The position numbers and the translations under genes were made by a program. A DNA stretch of 64,000 nucleotides from Turritopsis dohrnii. Lineage: Eukaryota; Cnidaria; Hydrozoa; Anthoathecata; Oceaniidae. The notes below the pieces were generated by a model. The model was not told the DNA's origin. It searched no databases and was given only the letters and a program-made list of their open reading frames with translations. Every line of letters begins with the position of its first letter. The stretch's first letter is position 1. This document shows positions 10,433 through 23,486 of this stretch, piece by piece. The stretch is from contig BQMF02000038.1 in NCBI GenBank assembly GCA_027922465.2, positions 310,001-374,000 of the forward strand. Direction: 5' to 3'.

Positions 10433-12489
10433 TATATATATATATATATATGTATTTATACGCAGAAGAGAAGTAACGTTGATGTAAAAAAATGCAATAT
10501 ATAACACAGAACCTTTTACCCAGACATGCAAAACCATGAATAACATTACAAACATGATACCTTCCAACTTTTTCTTTTGTTTCAAAGTTACTACTGGACT
10601 GCAACCATTAATGAATTTTTGAAATGATATATAGTCTGTTCTTCCAAAAACCATCAACGTCATGATTAAAACCATGAGTTTCATTTCTTTATGCTTTTCC
10701 ATTATTGCCTAAAAGGTTAATATTTCAATTGTAATACCGAAAACCTAATTATGCTATAAGAATATTGAAATAAACGACAACAAAAAAAGAAAAAAAAATG
10801 AAATTCAAGTACGCATTTATCGTAAAAACAATAACTAAAAACAAAAATTTACCCAGAAGATAAAAAGTCACAAATAAAATCATAATGCCAAACTTATATG
10901 TACCCAGGTACGTAAGCAATTACCATAACACAAAATAATGCATAAACATGATAAAATATAAACTTAAGAAAAATCAAAATAAACTAAAAGAAACTTTGAA
11001 AACATATTTACCTTAAAAGTATAATTAAAAACACAAACGTAATGACAGAATTTTTATAGCTAAAGAATTTTTAACATATGAAAACATTGGTGGAGCCTTT
11101 TTTTATTTCAGTTCAAAGCTCCTCCTGGCTAATTCAAAACACAACAGTAAACATTCCTCTTATCCTTTATTTATCCACTAAACAACAGTTAAACAACCCT
11201 TTATTCTTTATTTATCCAGCATACTAACTGTGTTCTAACTAAATAGATATATACTATTTCAACTTTAGTTAAACTTCAAACAAAATAGAATACCTTTCAC
11301 TGCCAATTCACATGTTAGTAAACAGCATTAATCATCTTCTGCAGCCATTTTCAAACACTTCTAAACTCTTTACTACTATATTCATACCTGTAAACAAATT
11401 ACTAATACTTTATTTACTTTCCAGCACAAACATACATAGGTACTTATGAAACACTTTTGCTACCATTTTTATAAAGTAAAATACATTGTGTAAAGCTGCT
11501 CTCTTCGTTTGGCAAAACTGCTAAACCTTCTGTATTTTCCAGTAGATTTTGTACTTTTTGGCAGGCAAACAAAAGCATCAAGCATCGATACAATTAGATA
11601 CAATAGATACAAATAGACAGCATAACACATTCCCCACCTCCACACCGTCATGAGAAATAAAAACTTTCATAGCTGTAGGACCATTTTTAATGTAATAATA
11701 GCGCGCGTCACTAAAACAAATTTCTCTCGTCTTCCTTTTCATTCAGCAGCATATACACATATTAAACGAAAGAATAACTGAGACATCCACTCAAAGCTAA
11801 AGCAATTAATCTTTCAAAACTAAATTAAAACCAAAAACATGATTTTGTTCTGCATTTCTTCACTACCCTTTCTTCTGTATAACGATATTTGATTACTAAA
11901 ACGTAAACAAACATTTAAATACATACATAACTTACTTACCCTTACTTGTTCTTTTATTAATGATTAATCTAAAAAAAGCAATAAAAGTTTTATAATAATA
12001 CTTTCGTACAAACTTGTTCGTTCCTTCTGCACAGCCAATTTTTAAAAACTACACTGCACTTCTTCTGCATTCTCACTATGCTTTTACATTGTAAACAAAC
12101 AACTAATCACTTACACATGTTCTTTTATTAATCCAAAATACAATAACAATAAAAGTTTAACAACAAACAGTTTAATAAGCAGCACGCATACAAACCTGTA
12201 TTTCTTCGTGAAAACAACTGCAATAATGAAAATCGGTTATTAACGAACTAATTTTTTGGAAATCGGCAACCAATCAAATTGGCGAAAAAAGAATTTCTTG
12301 CGTTTTGATTGGTTTAAAAATTTAATCGTCACACTTAGATTACGTAACATTAAAAAAAGTGTCCGTCGCCTCTACGTGGTTTTACGACGAAAAGGGAAAA
12401 AATAAGAAGGATTTGACCGTGAAAAAAAAGTAAATATGTCACTCTCTAAAATAAAAGTGGGATGCACAAAGCGAATTAGTATAATAAGA
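10433..12489 (-). mobile_element. Long non-autonomous Helitron-like element, minus strand
   Basis: About 2.06 kb. It starts on the minus strand with TCTTATTATACTAATTCGC at 12489, preceded by A as expected for a Helitron target. The interior matches the long element at 7111-9304; for example, the stretch with CTTTATTTATCCAGCATACTAACTGTG is the reverse of 8100-8150. Its 3' end fades into a TATATATA run next to the CTAG of the neighbouring unit. No GC hairpin is seen there, so the tail is lost or overwritten. No coding capacity. Confidence 0.6.
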
Positions 12490-12561
12490 TTAGATCAATC
12501 TAAATTACATCAGATATTGACCGGTCGAAACCTAACTGGCCGACCTAATACAAATCTGTTC

Positions 12562-12975
12562 TTAATAGAATCGTGAGAGGCCACTACGGTGCAATACTTC
12601 CGGTGTGGTACATTCATTTATGATGACTGTGTTGTAAAGTGTTATTTGTAGACCTTGTTTCGTTCCTTTGTTGTTGTTGAAGAGCAATCTTTTTGTAATG
12701 CTGGTGTCTGGTTTACGAATGGTGTGAGCAACATAGTTTCGTTGCTGTCTTTGTATGTGTTGAATGATGCTCTCTGTTTTGCATTTTTGTAGGAGTTCTT
12801 CATTCGTAAGTTCGTAACTGAATGATCCTTCTTTCCTGCGATATCCGCCTTTCACCATTTTCCTGATCATTGTATTATACGTTGCATTGATGTGGTTTAC
12901 TTGTCGCTTTGTAAGGTTCCATGTTTGAGAGCCATATGTTAAGCGACTACGTACAAGGACATTGAGCAGTTGCAC
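12562..12975 (-). pseudogene. C-terminal fragment of a second LINE ORF2
   Basis: An open stretch of about 137 codons resembling the end of a non-LTR reverse transcriptase. It contains LLNVLVRSRLTYGSQTWNL followed by a basic segment with MIRKMVKGGYRRKEG, then IQHIQRQQRNYVAHTIRKPD. The YGS-TW motif and the following H-x-x-R-x-x-D segment are common after the RT thumb in several LINE clades. The RT core is missing: the upstream side loses similarity at about 12975. It is unrelated in detail to the LINE at 911-2812. Confidence 0.65.
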
Positions 12976-13339
12976 ACGGAGTACTCAACATGATTTTCTG
13001 ATTTTACCTTAAGTTTTTCATTATGATTGATTTAATAACTTTTTATTACCAACGTCTTGAGAAAATTTTTATAAGCAAAAAAAAACAAGTTTTTCTAAAT
13101 CTTCGTAGAAGACTTTTAGAAATGAAACATTTATGTTTCAAGTTTGCAAAAAAATTATGTGTTTTTCAAATACAAATGCAGCTTTATCACAATATTTTAA
13201 TTTTTCATGACTTTCCGTATTGCTTGAATCACTAACTTCTATTGAAGGAAGCAATAATTGATCATTATTAATTTAATTGTGTGCTTCCATGGTAAAATAG
13301 ATTATAATTCCCCCAAAATTTGTTTTCTGTTAAAAATAG
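12976..13339. other. AT-rich stretch, nothing recognised
   Basis: A 70-codon open frame lies on the plus strand (13023-13235), rich in Phe, Lys and Leu. It looks like chance in AT-rich DNA. No other feature. Confidence 0.3.
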
Positions 13340-13527
13340 CGGGTGTATAGCTCACTTGGCCAGACGGTTGGCTTGTAATACAAGGGTGATAGTTGGTAGC
13401 TAATGCGATATGCGATATGAAAATATATAATAAAAAGGTATGCACTTTCTCCTTGTGTTTGCCTTTAGCCTTAGCTACTTTAGAGTAACTGTGAAGATGA
13501 TTATTATTATTATTATTATTATTTCAA
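13340..13527 (+). mobile_element. Probable tRNA-derived SINE with ATT tail
   Basis: The head at 13342-13405 looks like a decayed tRNA: TATAGCTCACTTGGCCAGA resembles a pol III A box and D arm, and TTGGCTTGTAATACAAGGG an anticodon arm. The B box is poor. A non-tRNA body follows, and the element ends in (ATT)n at 13500-13527. The tRNA head, unrelated body and simple tail fit a SINE. No target duplication was identified. Confidence 0.45.
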
Positions 13528-14990
13528 ATATTTATACAGGATAAATCGTCAGTTGTAATATACATATATAAATTATATACAATATTTACACTGTTATCTA
13601 CGATGTCCTGTAAATGGGTGGGTATGTAAATGGGTGGGTATGTCCTGTAAATGGGTGGGTATGTTCATATACTGATGGAAAAATATATCTTTAATGGTTG
13701 GTTTTTCACTTATTTTGAACGTCATATTCAGAATATCTCTAAACTGTGGTAAAGACTGCGTTTTGGCCACCAAGGTCAAGGATTTTAAAATCCATACAAC
13801 TAAGAACAACAATAAAGGAAATTTTCAATTCCTTTAGTTTCTTGAGGCGAGAATTGATGACAAAAGTGGTAACATTCCTGTCACCTGTCTGACATTAAGC
13901 TCTCCTCAAAACTGCTCATCGTTCCATGAAAGGTTTTGTGTTATAACACCATGACCGGAAGTATTCTTAAAGAAAATTTAAACGAAACATGTGAAAAGAC
14001 AAAGCAACTTACAAACCATTGCATTCCATTGGTACGCAATATCCACATATGGATGGCCTACTTCTCAGGGAATTTTTGGTGAAGCTAAAAGATTATTCCT
14101 TTCAATTGTTGATTCGAACATTGAAAAAGAACAAATACTTTCTGTACCATTAAATTTAAAAGACAAAAAGGATATCATGATCAACAATTAAAAAATGTAG
14201 TGTCCTTAATGCATCTATGTCGTAGAATACATCTACATCAAGACTTTTATATTAAAAGAATGACAATTCAAAGTTCATAGTCTTCATCTCTCCCATCTTC
14301 TAGTGTATTTCTGACTTCGTCTTTTCCATTTTTTCTTTTCCATTCTCGTAACACCTCACCGTACAATCCAATGTCTTCGTCTTTTATCAAATCAAGATAT
14401 TCCATACCTCTCAATGATATCATTTGAGACATTCTTGAATTAGATACTTGGCGCACATTGACGTCAAATGTAGGGCATGTTGGTCAACATAAATCACCAA
14501 GCCAGTCACTGATACTGTGATATCAAAGATGAAAATGTACCAATGAAACAGAACCATGTTTTGGTAAAATGCGTTAGATGGTATTTCGCAAATGAATAAG
14601 TGCTCATTGCGCATAACAGACCTTGCATCTCCTGTTATTTCCGTCAATTGACAAAGCCCTGCTGTTGGAAGAAGTGCGATTTCTGAAATAAGATCAGTTA
14701 CAAATGATACATAAATTTCAGGTTACATTTTCTTATTTATTAAATCCCGTCGGACGAAATACGTGCTGTCGACATGAGATAACCAAGCCATTGTCATCGG
14801 GTTATGTCGGCAATAAAAAAGTCAGGTTGTTGAAGAGAAAAAATATGTAGTTACTTTAATTCAATTTCCGCGCTTATAGCGTAGGAAATTGTTTGGTTTA
14901 CACATTCTAACTATCTCTGTCACAACTTCTCGACGTTTTCGGAAAGTCCGTTCGGATTTCGGATTGTTTGTTTATTCAGAATTGTTAATG
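13528..14990. other. Intergenic stretch with a small minisatellite
   Basis: It contains about three copies of a GTAAATGGGTGGGTATGT-type repeat at 13608-13672. Short open frames at 13991-14191 (plus) and 14268-14647 (minus) look partly protein-like (for example YGWPTSQGIFGEAKR), but I recognise neither. Nothing else stands out. Confidence 0.35.
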
Positions 14991-15011
14991 TTTGACCTAT
15001 GCTAGGAACTT

Positions 15012-17966
15012 AGGACAGGTTTGACTAAAATTGGGCAATTTAGACAAGGTGCTAATTTAGAAGTTCACAGTCATTTTGTCAGAATTGACTAAAATTGGCC
15101 AATTTGGGCCAAGTTTGGACCAAATTTCGAAAGTTCTTCAAATTTCATAAAATTTTGCTTGGATTACATTTGAAATGAGCTGATTTCAAATTTGACAGTC
15201 ATTTTGTCAGAATTGACTAAAATTGGCGAATTTGGGCCAAATTTGGACCAAATTTCAAAAGTTCTTCAAATTTCATGAAATTTTGCATGGATTACATTTG
15301 AAATGTGCTGATTTCAATTGTGGCTATCATTTTGTCAGATTTGACTAAAATTGGCCAATTTGGGCGAAATTTGGACCAAATTTCGAAAATTCTTCAAACT
15401 TCATGAAATTTTGCTTGGATTACATTTGAAATGTGCTGATTTCAAATTTGACAGTCATTTTGTCAGAATTGACTAAAATTGGCCAATTTGGGCCAAATTT
15501 GGACCAAATTTCGAAAGTTCTTCAAATTTCATGAAATTTTGCTTGGATTACATTTGAAATGTGCTGATTTCAAATTTGACAGTCATTTTGTCAGAATTGA
15601 CTAAAATTGGCCAATTTGGGCCAAATTTGGACCAAATTTCGAAAGTTCTTCAAATTTCATGAAATTTTGCTTGGATTACATTTGAAATGAGCTGATTTCA
15701 AATTTGACAGTCATTTTGTCAGAATTGACTAAAATTGGCGAATTTGGGCCAAATTTGGACCAAATTTCAAAAGCTCTTCAAATTTCATGAAATTCTGCAT
15801 GGATTACATTTGAAATGTGCTGATTTCAATTGTGGCTATCATTTTGTCAGATTTGACTAAAATTGGCCAATTTGGGCGAAATTTGGACCAAATTTCGAAA
15901 GTTCTTCAAACTTCATGAAATTTTGCTTGGATTACATTTGAAATGTGCTGATTTCAAATTTGACAGTCATTTTGTCAGAATTGACTAAAATTGGCCAATT
16001 TGGGCCAAGTTTGGACCAAATTTCGAAAGTTCTTCAAATTTCATAAAATTTTGCTTGGATTACATTTGAAATGTGCTGATTTCAAATTTGACAGTCATTT
16101 TGTCAGAATTGACTAAAATTGGCCAATTTGGGCCAAATTTGGACCAAATTTCGAAAGTTCTTCAAATTTCATGAAATTTTGCTTGGATTACATTTGAAAT
16201 GAGCTGATTTCAAATTTGACAGTCATTTTGTCAGAATTGACTAAAATTGGCGAATTTGGGCCAAATTTGGACCAAATTTCAAAAGCTCTTCAAATTTCAT
16301 GAAATTCTGCATGGATTACATTTGAAATGTGCTGATTTCAATTGTGGCTATCATTTTGTCAGATTTGACTAAAATTGGCCAATTTGGGCGAAATTTGGAC
16401 CAAATTTCGAAAGTTCTTCAAACTTCATGAAATTTTGCTTGGATTACATTTGAAATGTGCTGATTTCAAATTTGACAGTCATTTTGTCAGAATTGACTAA
16501 AATTGGCCAATTTGGGCCAAATTTGGACCAAATTTCGAAAGTTCTTCAAATTTCATGAAATTTTGCTTGGATTACATTTGAAATGAGCTGATTTCAAATT
16601 TGACAGTCATTTTGTCAGAATTGACTAAAATTGGCGAATTTGGGCCAAATTTGGACCAAATTTCAAAAGCTCTTCAAATTTCATGAAATTCTGCATGGAT
16701 TACATTTGAAATGTGCTGATTTCAATTGTGGCTATCATTTTGTCAGATTTGACTAAAATTGGCCAATTTGGGCGAAATTTGGACCAAATTTCGAAAGTTC
16801 TTCAAACTTCATGAAATTTTGCTTGGATTACATTTGAAATGTGCTGATTTCAAATTTGACAGTCATTTTGTCAGAATTGACTAAAATTGGCCAATTTGGG
16901 CCAAGTTTGGACCAAATTTCGAAAGTTCTTCAAATTTCATAAAATTTTGCTTGGATTACATTTGAAATGTGCTGATTTCAAATTTGACAGTCATTTTGTC
17001 AGAATTGACTAAAATTGGCCAATTTGGGCCAAATTTGGACCAAATTTCAAAAGTTCTTCAAATTTCATGAAATTTTGCATGGATTACATTTGAAATGTGC
17101 TGATTTCAATTGTGGCTATCATTTTGTCAGATTTGACTAAAATTGGACAATTTGGGCGAAATTTGGACCAAATTTCGAAAGTTCTTCAAACTTCATGAAA
17201 TTTTGCTTGGATTACATTTGAAATGTGCTGATTTCAAATTTGACAGTCATTTTGTCAGAATTGACTAAAATTGGCCAATTTGGGCCAAATTTGGCCCAAA
17301 TTTTGAAAGTTCTTCAAATTTCATGAAATTTTGCTCGGATAACATTTGAAATGTGCTGATTTCAAATTTGACAGTCATTTCTGTCAGGATTGACTAAAAT
17401 TGGCCAATTTGGGCCAAATTTGGACCAAATTTCGAAAGTTCTTCAAACTTCATGAAATTTTGCTTGGATTACATTTGAAATGTGCTGATTTCAAATTTGA
17501 CAGTCATTTTGTCAGAATTGACTAAAATTGGCCAATTTTGGCCAAATTTGGACCAAATTTCGAAAGTTCTTCAAACTTCATGAAATTTTGCTTGGATTAC
17601 ATTTGAAATGTGCTGATTTCAAATTTGACAGTCATTTTGTCAGAATTGACTAAAATTGGCCAATTTGGGCCAAATTTGGACCAAATTTCAAAAGTTCTTC
17701 AAATTTCATGAAATTTTGCTTGGATTACATTTGAAATGAGCTGATTTCAAATTTGACAGTCATTTTGTCAGAATTGACTAAAATTGGCGAATTTGGGCCA
17801 AATTTGGACCAAATTTCAAAAGTTCTTCAAATTTCATGAAATTTTGCATGGATTACATTTGAAATGTGTTGATTTCAATTGTGGCTATCGTTTTGTCAGA
17901 TTTGACTAAAATTGGACAATTTGGGCGAAATTTGGACCAAATTTCGAAAAATCTTCAATTTTCATG
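15012..17966. repeat. 128-bp satellite array, 23 monomers
   Basis: A tandem array with a 128-bp period. The word GTCAG recurs at 15078, 15206, 15334 and so on to 17895, 23 times in all, and the spacing is exact apart from a single inserted base near 17375. The monomer includes TTGACTAAAATTGGCCAATT and repeated CCAAATTTGG words. Variant monomers (GAGCTG junction, GGCGAATTTGGG, GTCAGATTTGAC with GTGGCTATC, CCAAGTTTGG) recur in a fixed order every three or four monomers, so there is a higher-order period of 384 or 512 bp. The left edge (15012-15077) is a degraded partial monomer. It is non-coding. Confidence 0.95.
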
Positions 17967-18610
17967 AATAAATATGATGCACAAGATATTGATGAACTGT
18001 TTTTCTGGCTCCGACACATCATAATGAATTGCAAAGCTGTCAAGATTAAGTTAAATAAATTAAAGAAGGGAGTAATTTGATGAATTCCATGCTGTATCAA
18101 ATTATTTGTCATTGTACAAGTCATTCAGATATCTTGAAAATTAGCCTAAAACAATTTTTCTCAAGGGCTGATGCGGAAATTGTTCAAACCTAATGGCTTC
18201 TAGTTTGTTTTTACTTACTTTCATCTTTTATGAACAAAAGATGTTATGTATTATGGATTTTTTTTTGTCGGCGAAAAACGACTTTTATGAGATTAAATGC
18301 TTTAGTACTTGTTATAATTCTAACTGAATTGCTCTGATAATCCTATAATGCTGACTTTACACTTTAAAAGCTTTGTCAAAAAACTGAAAATCTAATGTTC
18401 TAAAGAAAAGAAAGGAAGAAGTTACATTATAGACTAGAACACTTCTCTGTTGTAAAATCTGTTCAACACAATCATGGTTAAATCGTTTCAGTCTGATAAG
18501 CTTTTTTATTAGCACATAAATTAAAAAATATAAGACATAAAAAAATACGACCATAGTATGTTTTAAAACGGGGGTTGAACATATGATTCTATAGAAAAGT
18601 TGAACAAAGA
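17967..18610. other. AT-rich stretch, nothing recognised
   Basis: Unique-looking AT-rich DNA between the satellite and the next repeat. Short open frames at 17906-18124 and 18357-18554 (minus) have no recognisable product. Confidence 0.3.
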
Positions 18611-19370
18611 TTATTACGGTAGCAGCGATAGCGAATACCGTATTAAAACACCCATGGACTCCTCCTCCTCTTCCTCCTCATCCTACTACTCCGGCCGAAA
18701 TGGCAATTAGTCTGCGATTTAGAGTCTGCGAGACTCTACTAATAACGCAATGTAAGTTCTAATGATGGAACGCAGCCTTCGAGATTTGGAAGCTTTTCTA
18801 TAACAAACTTTAGATTGCGTTTTGTTTCAAAGTACATAATCTGATATTTTGTAGCTTAAACCATGAAAGAATGAATTCTTATCAAATAGGCCTACATGAA
18901 AATGGGACTTTTAGTTCATTACGCTAACTGAAAAAACTTGATATGTTGCTTTCATTGTTAGTAAAGCTTATCAGTTCAAAATTTCTTATTGCCTCAGTTG
19001 TTAGCTAACTATACACTATGTTTCTGTATTAAGGCTTTCAAAGATCTAGCTGGAAAAGGCAGTTATTTGTTTGAATTAATTTTTGGTTTCATGAAATTAT
19101 ACTTAAAAATATTATATTTTTTTTTTCGAAACGCATGTTTTTTTCAACACATAGTCTTACAAAAAATTTTCTAATAAAAAAATCATATACAGCTCACGCA
19201 TGTATAATTCTTTTGTCTTTACTAAATTAATTTCTGGTGGTTTATCATTAGACCCTTTTTACATTAACTAATAATTTTAACAAATTTATCGTTTATGCCT
19301 GTTTTCCACCAGTGAGATATAAAAAAACACAAGCCTCAAAGAACTTAGTAGTAACTTTTCATAACTTTAA
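18611..19370 (-). mobile_element. Copy 2 of a 0.75-kb element, truncated
   Basis: This is an inverted copy of the element at 27043-27795. It has the same end TTACGGTAGCAGCGATAGC and shares TTTATCGTTTATGCCTGTTT and the flanking ACCAGTGAGATAT. Its other end is lost: where the sister copy continues to GCTGCTACCGT, this one passes into AAAGGCCGG at 19370. Confidence 0.75.
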
Positions 19371-19675
19371 AGGCCGGTTTCCAGTTGAGCGCGCGCTCAA
19401 AGCAATCAAGGCGACCTATTGTTTTTTCCTTCCACGTACACGAATTAACTATTTTTTTAAGATGCAGATGGGTGAATTCAAGTGTGACTGATGTAACAAG
19501 AAATACAAAAGTAAAGTTGGACTTTCTAGACATGTCCAGAAAAGTCATGTTCTTTTTGCTTAAAATTAAGAGCATGATGCAAGAAACAATACAGATTTTA
19601 GCCAAAAGTGACTTGTATCCTCAAAATGTGACTAGTGTCTATCATCATTTAAATACAGAAAATGAAGTTCTTTAA
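19371..19675 (+). mobile_element. Harbinger-type terminus, fragment
   Basis: It begins AGGCCGGTTTCCAGTTGAGC just after TAA. This matches the minus-strand terminus of the Harbinger relic at about 39600 (AGGCCGGGTTCCAGTTGAGC, also after TAA). A perfect 16-base palindrome, TTGAGCGCGCGCTCAA, lies at 19385-19400. PIF/Harbinger elements duplicate a 3-bp target such as TAA/TTA. The second terminus was not found. An open frame runs through this stretch but has no recognised homologue. Confidence 0.5.
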
Positions 19676-19858
19676 AAAATAATAAACAGAGAGTGAACAT
19701 GTTTAACAAGGGTGAGAATGAAAAATTTTATTCATCAGTGACATATATTTCCATAGAAACTAATTCCAGGAGAACACTGTACCTTTGCACATTAAAGTGA
19801 TTACTTGTAGTTTACTTTAAGTCATCAATTACTTTCTTTCTAAAGCATGGCTCTGGTT

Positions 19859-20059
19859 TTATGACGTATTGTATTCTCTGAGGGTTCTGAGACTTGGTAA
19901 TCTGAGTATATTGCTATTTCTCAACTCTTCATAGGTTGATGGTGATTTCATTTCTAATAATAAACAATATCGAATAATCATTGAGTGGTAGTGAGCACCA
20001 TTTGCAGACAGTTGAAAGAGTTTTTGTTGCTGTTGCCAAACTAACTTCATAAATGGCAT
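19859..20059 (-). pseudogene. P-element/THAP9-like transposase fragment
   Basis: About 60 codons resembling the segment of P-element-type transposases (as in THAP9) just before the RNase H-like core: KLFQLSANGAHYHSMIIRYC followed by LEMKSPSTYEELRNSNILRL and PSLRTLREY. The signature 'W/S-MIR-C-L—KSP-Y—LR-S—-LPS-RTLRDY' is what I recognise. There is no catalytic region and stops occur on both sides, so it is a small relic. Confidence 0.55.
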
Positions 20060-20610
20060 GATTTGTCATGATATTGGCAAAATCATCACTCGGCTCTTGA
20101 TCAAGAACAATGCTGGATCGTTGTTATTTCTGACTCGTGTTCTGAAGTTGTTGTTGAAGCTGATTGCATTTGAGTCGTTGTTGTTGCAAAGATAGTTTGA
20201 TGCATGCTGGTGAAGTGAAAGATATTGGAGTTTAGCAGGTTATAGATTCTTCTTGGGCCTACTACGAAGAACTTTGGTTCTGAAGGATTATGCATTCATT
20301 ACACAACAACAACCTGGCTACCTGGTTTAATGAAATGTCACAACCATGTGTACGTGTGGTTAGGTTTCACTCAAATGTGTAGCATGATGACTGCTTGGAA
20401 ATGTTATGCTGCAAAAGTTTAGCAACCATTGCCACCATTTGAGTGAAACCAAACAATAACTGTTATTTGGTACTTTAAAATTAATGTGTCCAGGCTTAAT
20501 CTAAATAATATGGTTTTATTTCCATTCAGGCTAATTTGCCAGTTTGTTGAGTATTGTAAATTAGAGATTTTATTTTTTACATCGAGAATACTTTCATAGC
20601 ATATATTTGT
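20060..20610. other. Intergenic stretch with a short inverted repeat
   Basis: It contains GGTTTCACTCAAATG near 20364 and its complement CATTTGAGTGAAACC near 20437, about 70 bases apart. A Q/T-rich open frame at 20101-20295 (minus) is probably chance or transposon-derived. No gene is recognised. Confidence 0.35.
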
Positions 20611-20790
20611 ATTAAGCAAGGAATACTTTGAAACCGTTCGTGTTTTTGTATTCCTGCGTAAGCAAGGAATACTTTGAAACCGTTCGTGTTTTTGTATTCC
20701 TGCGTAAGCAAGGAATACTTTGAAACCGTTCGTGTTTTTTGTATTCCTGCGTAAGCAAGGAATACTTTGAAACCGTTCGTGTTTTTTTTG
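20611..20790. repeat. 44-46-bp minisatellite at array start
   Basis: Four copies of TATTCCTGCGTAAGCAAGGA followed by ATACTTTGAAACCGTTCGTG and a T-run. The core is itself an inverted repeat (TATTCCT–AGGAATA). Single copies of the same motif stand at two junctions of the large tandem array (near 24580-24622 and 31342-31380), so it belongs to the repeat unit and was amplified here. Confidence 0.9.
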
Positions 20791-23486
20791 TTTTTTTTTT
20801 TTTTCACTGTCCAAACCTAGACCAATTTTTGTCGATGGGAAATAGTCAGTCAAATCCTCTAAGTTCCAAACTTACATTTTTTTTATGCTTTAAATATCTT
20901 AACCCACACTACATTCATTGTGTGCAAGTACTTTGCTTGAAAAGACTCTAAAGGTGTATAATATAAGCTCTACTGAAAGGAATAGTTGACATATGGCTAA
21001 ATCGCAGAGGCCAGATAGAAATGTTGTTTCACGTGAGTCTTATGCAACGTTCTTACGTTTTCCGTAGTTGTTTTAAAAATGGAAGCGAAGAAGCACGCGT
21101 AGATCTGAGAAAATTTCTTGGTTGAATATATGGATATAGAAGAGGTTATAGGGCTGTCAAACTTAAATAAATCAAGAACATTTATGATCTAAACTGATAA
21201 TCTACGTGAAACTAATACTCTTAGTAGATATTCGTGATAAATAAGCAGTTTTTGATGCTTCAAATCAGATATGAACGACTACAAAAACGGTATGCTTACA
21301 TCGATTTAAAAAAATGCGTAAGGTTTCTATTAGTCTTTTTCTAAATATAATACAATTTTCTATTTCATGTTCCTAGGTAAGCTATCCTGTTTTTATAAAG
21401 CTCTGGAATCTTGAAGCACAGCTCATCTTCCTCATCAGCTTATACCCATTTTATTAATCATTAGATGACCACTTTTTTATTTGACTAGTCGAATTTAAAA
21501 TATTGTATGATTCTAAAATTTGTATACTATCAAGCTGACGATAAAAAGGAAACACAGATATTTTTATTATTTCGTAAGGCCAAGTAAAAGTTTTTATTAT
21601 AAAGTTCAGGTACAAACAACATAAAGATTTTCATACTGTATAGTTTTAAAAGGAGTATTTTGAAACGTCCACGGAAGAGTGTTCTCTAATGGATTTTTAA
21701 ACTGACGGTGTTCCTTTTTAAGCTTGATCTCCGGCAAAATTTTTCAAAGTCTCTTAACTTTTATGATGCTCTCGGGAATGTAATTAAATGAATTCAAAGT
21801 TATTACTATTTACGCCACAGATTTTCCCTTCAAAACTTAATGTAACAAAGTTTTCATTACTTAATTACTTTTTGAAGATGCTTTAGGGAATATAACTATG
21901 AATAAAAAACTTTTTGAAAAAATCTCTAAATGATGCAAAACAGTGAAGTTTATATGAAATAACAAATATTACTTCTTTCACAGCTACAAGATAAACTGTA
22001 AAACACAAAGAACATCATACCACATTATGCATATTGTTTTAAACCGTGAACAAACATTCACCTTTTAAAGCACAGATTATTCTTAACGCGATAATCTTTT
22101 AATTAGTTAATTGCTTCTTGAAGATGCTTTAGGGAGTGCAACTTCGAATGGAAATCTTTTTAAAAAAATCTCTAAATTGATGCAAGACTGAAGTTTTATA
22201 TGAAACAACAAAGTTTAATATAGCTAAAAGGTAAAATGTAAAATACTGCAAACATCATTTCGCATTATGCATATGGTTTTAAAGCGTGAAATAACACTCA
22301 TTTCTTTCTGAAAAGGCTCCAGAAAGTCTTACAGTCATCCGCAGGAATACTTCTGCCCGGTAGGGCATCTTGTTTTGTTTTTTTTTTTTTTCACTGTCCA
22401 AACCTAGACCAATTTTTGTCGATGCAAAATAGCCACTCAAATCATTAATGTTCCCAACTTACATTCTTTTTATGATTTAACAGTCTAAACTCACACTATG
22501 TTCATTGTATACAAGTACTTTGCTTGAAAAGACTCTAAAAGTGTAAAATATAAGCTCTAGTGAAAGGAATAATTAACATATGGCTAAATCGCAGATGCCA
22601 AGGTAGAAATGTTGTTTCATGTGAGTCTTATGCAACGTTCTTAAGTTTTCCGTAGTTGTTTTAAAAATGGAAGCGAAGAAGCACGCGTAGATCTGAGAAA
22701 ATTTCTTATTTGAATATATGGATATAGAAGAGGTTATACGGCTGTAAATCTTAAAAGAATCAAGAACATTTATGATCCAAACTGATAATCTACGTGAAAC
22801 TAATACTCTTAGTAGTTATTCGTGATAAATAAGCAGTTTTTGATGCTTCAAATCAGATATGAACGACTACAAAAACGGTATACTTACATCGATTTAAAAA
22901 AATGCGTAAGGTTTCTATTAGTCTTTTTCTAAATATAATACAATTTTCTATTTCATGTTCCTAGGTAAGCTATTCTGTTTTTATAAAGCTCTGGAATCAC
23001 GAAGCACAGCTCATCTTCCTCATCAACTTCTACCTATTTTATTTATCATTTGATGACCACTTTTTTAATTGACTAGTCGAATTTAAAATATTGTATGATT
23101 CTAAAATTTGTATACTATCAAGCTGACGATAAAAAGGAAACACAGATATTTTTATTATTTCGCATGGCCAAGTAAAAGTTTTTATTATGAAGTTCAGGTA
23201 AAAACAACATAAAGATTTTCATACTGTATAGTTTTAAAAGTAGTATTTTGAAACGTCCACGGAAGAGTGTTCTCTAATGGATTTTTAAACTGACGGTGTT
23301 CCTTTTTAAGCTTGATCTCCGGCAAAATTTTTCAAAGTCTCTTAACTTTTATGATGCTCTCGGGAATGTAATTAAATGAATTCGAAGTTATTACTATTTA
23401 CGCCACAGATTTTCCCTTCAAAACTTAATGTGACAAAGTTTTCATTACTTAATCACTTTTTGAAGATGCTTCAGGGAATATAACTA

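Noticed and set aside
15012..17966. Regular 128-bp spacing considered as a CRISPR array
   Set aside because: The whole monomer is conserved, with no short repeat alternating with unique spacers, and the setting is eukaryotic.
20419..20853. Repetitive frame with KNTNGFKVFLAYAGIQ repeats
   Set aside because: It is the translation of the 44-46-bp minisatellite and has no independent support as a gene.
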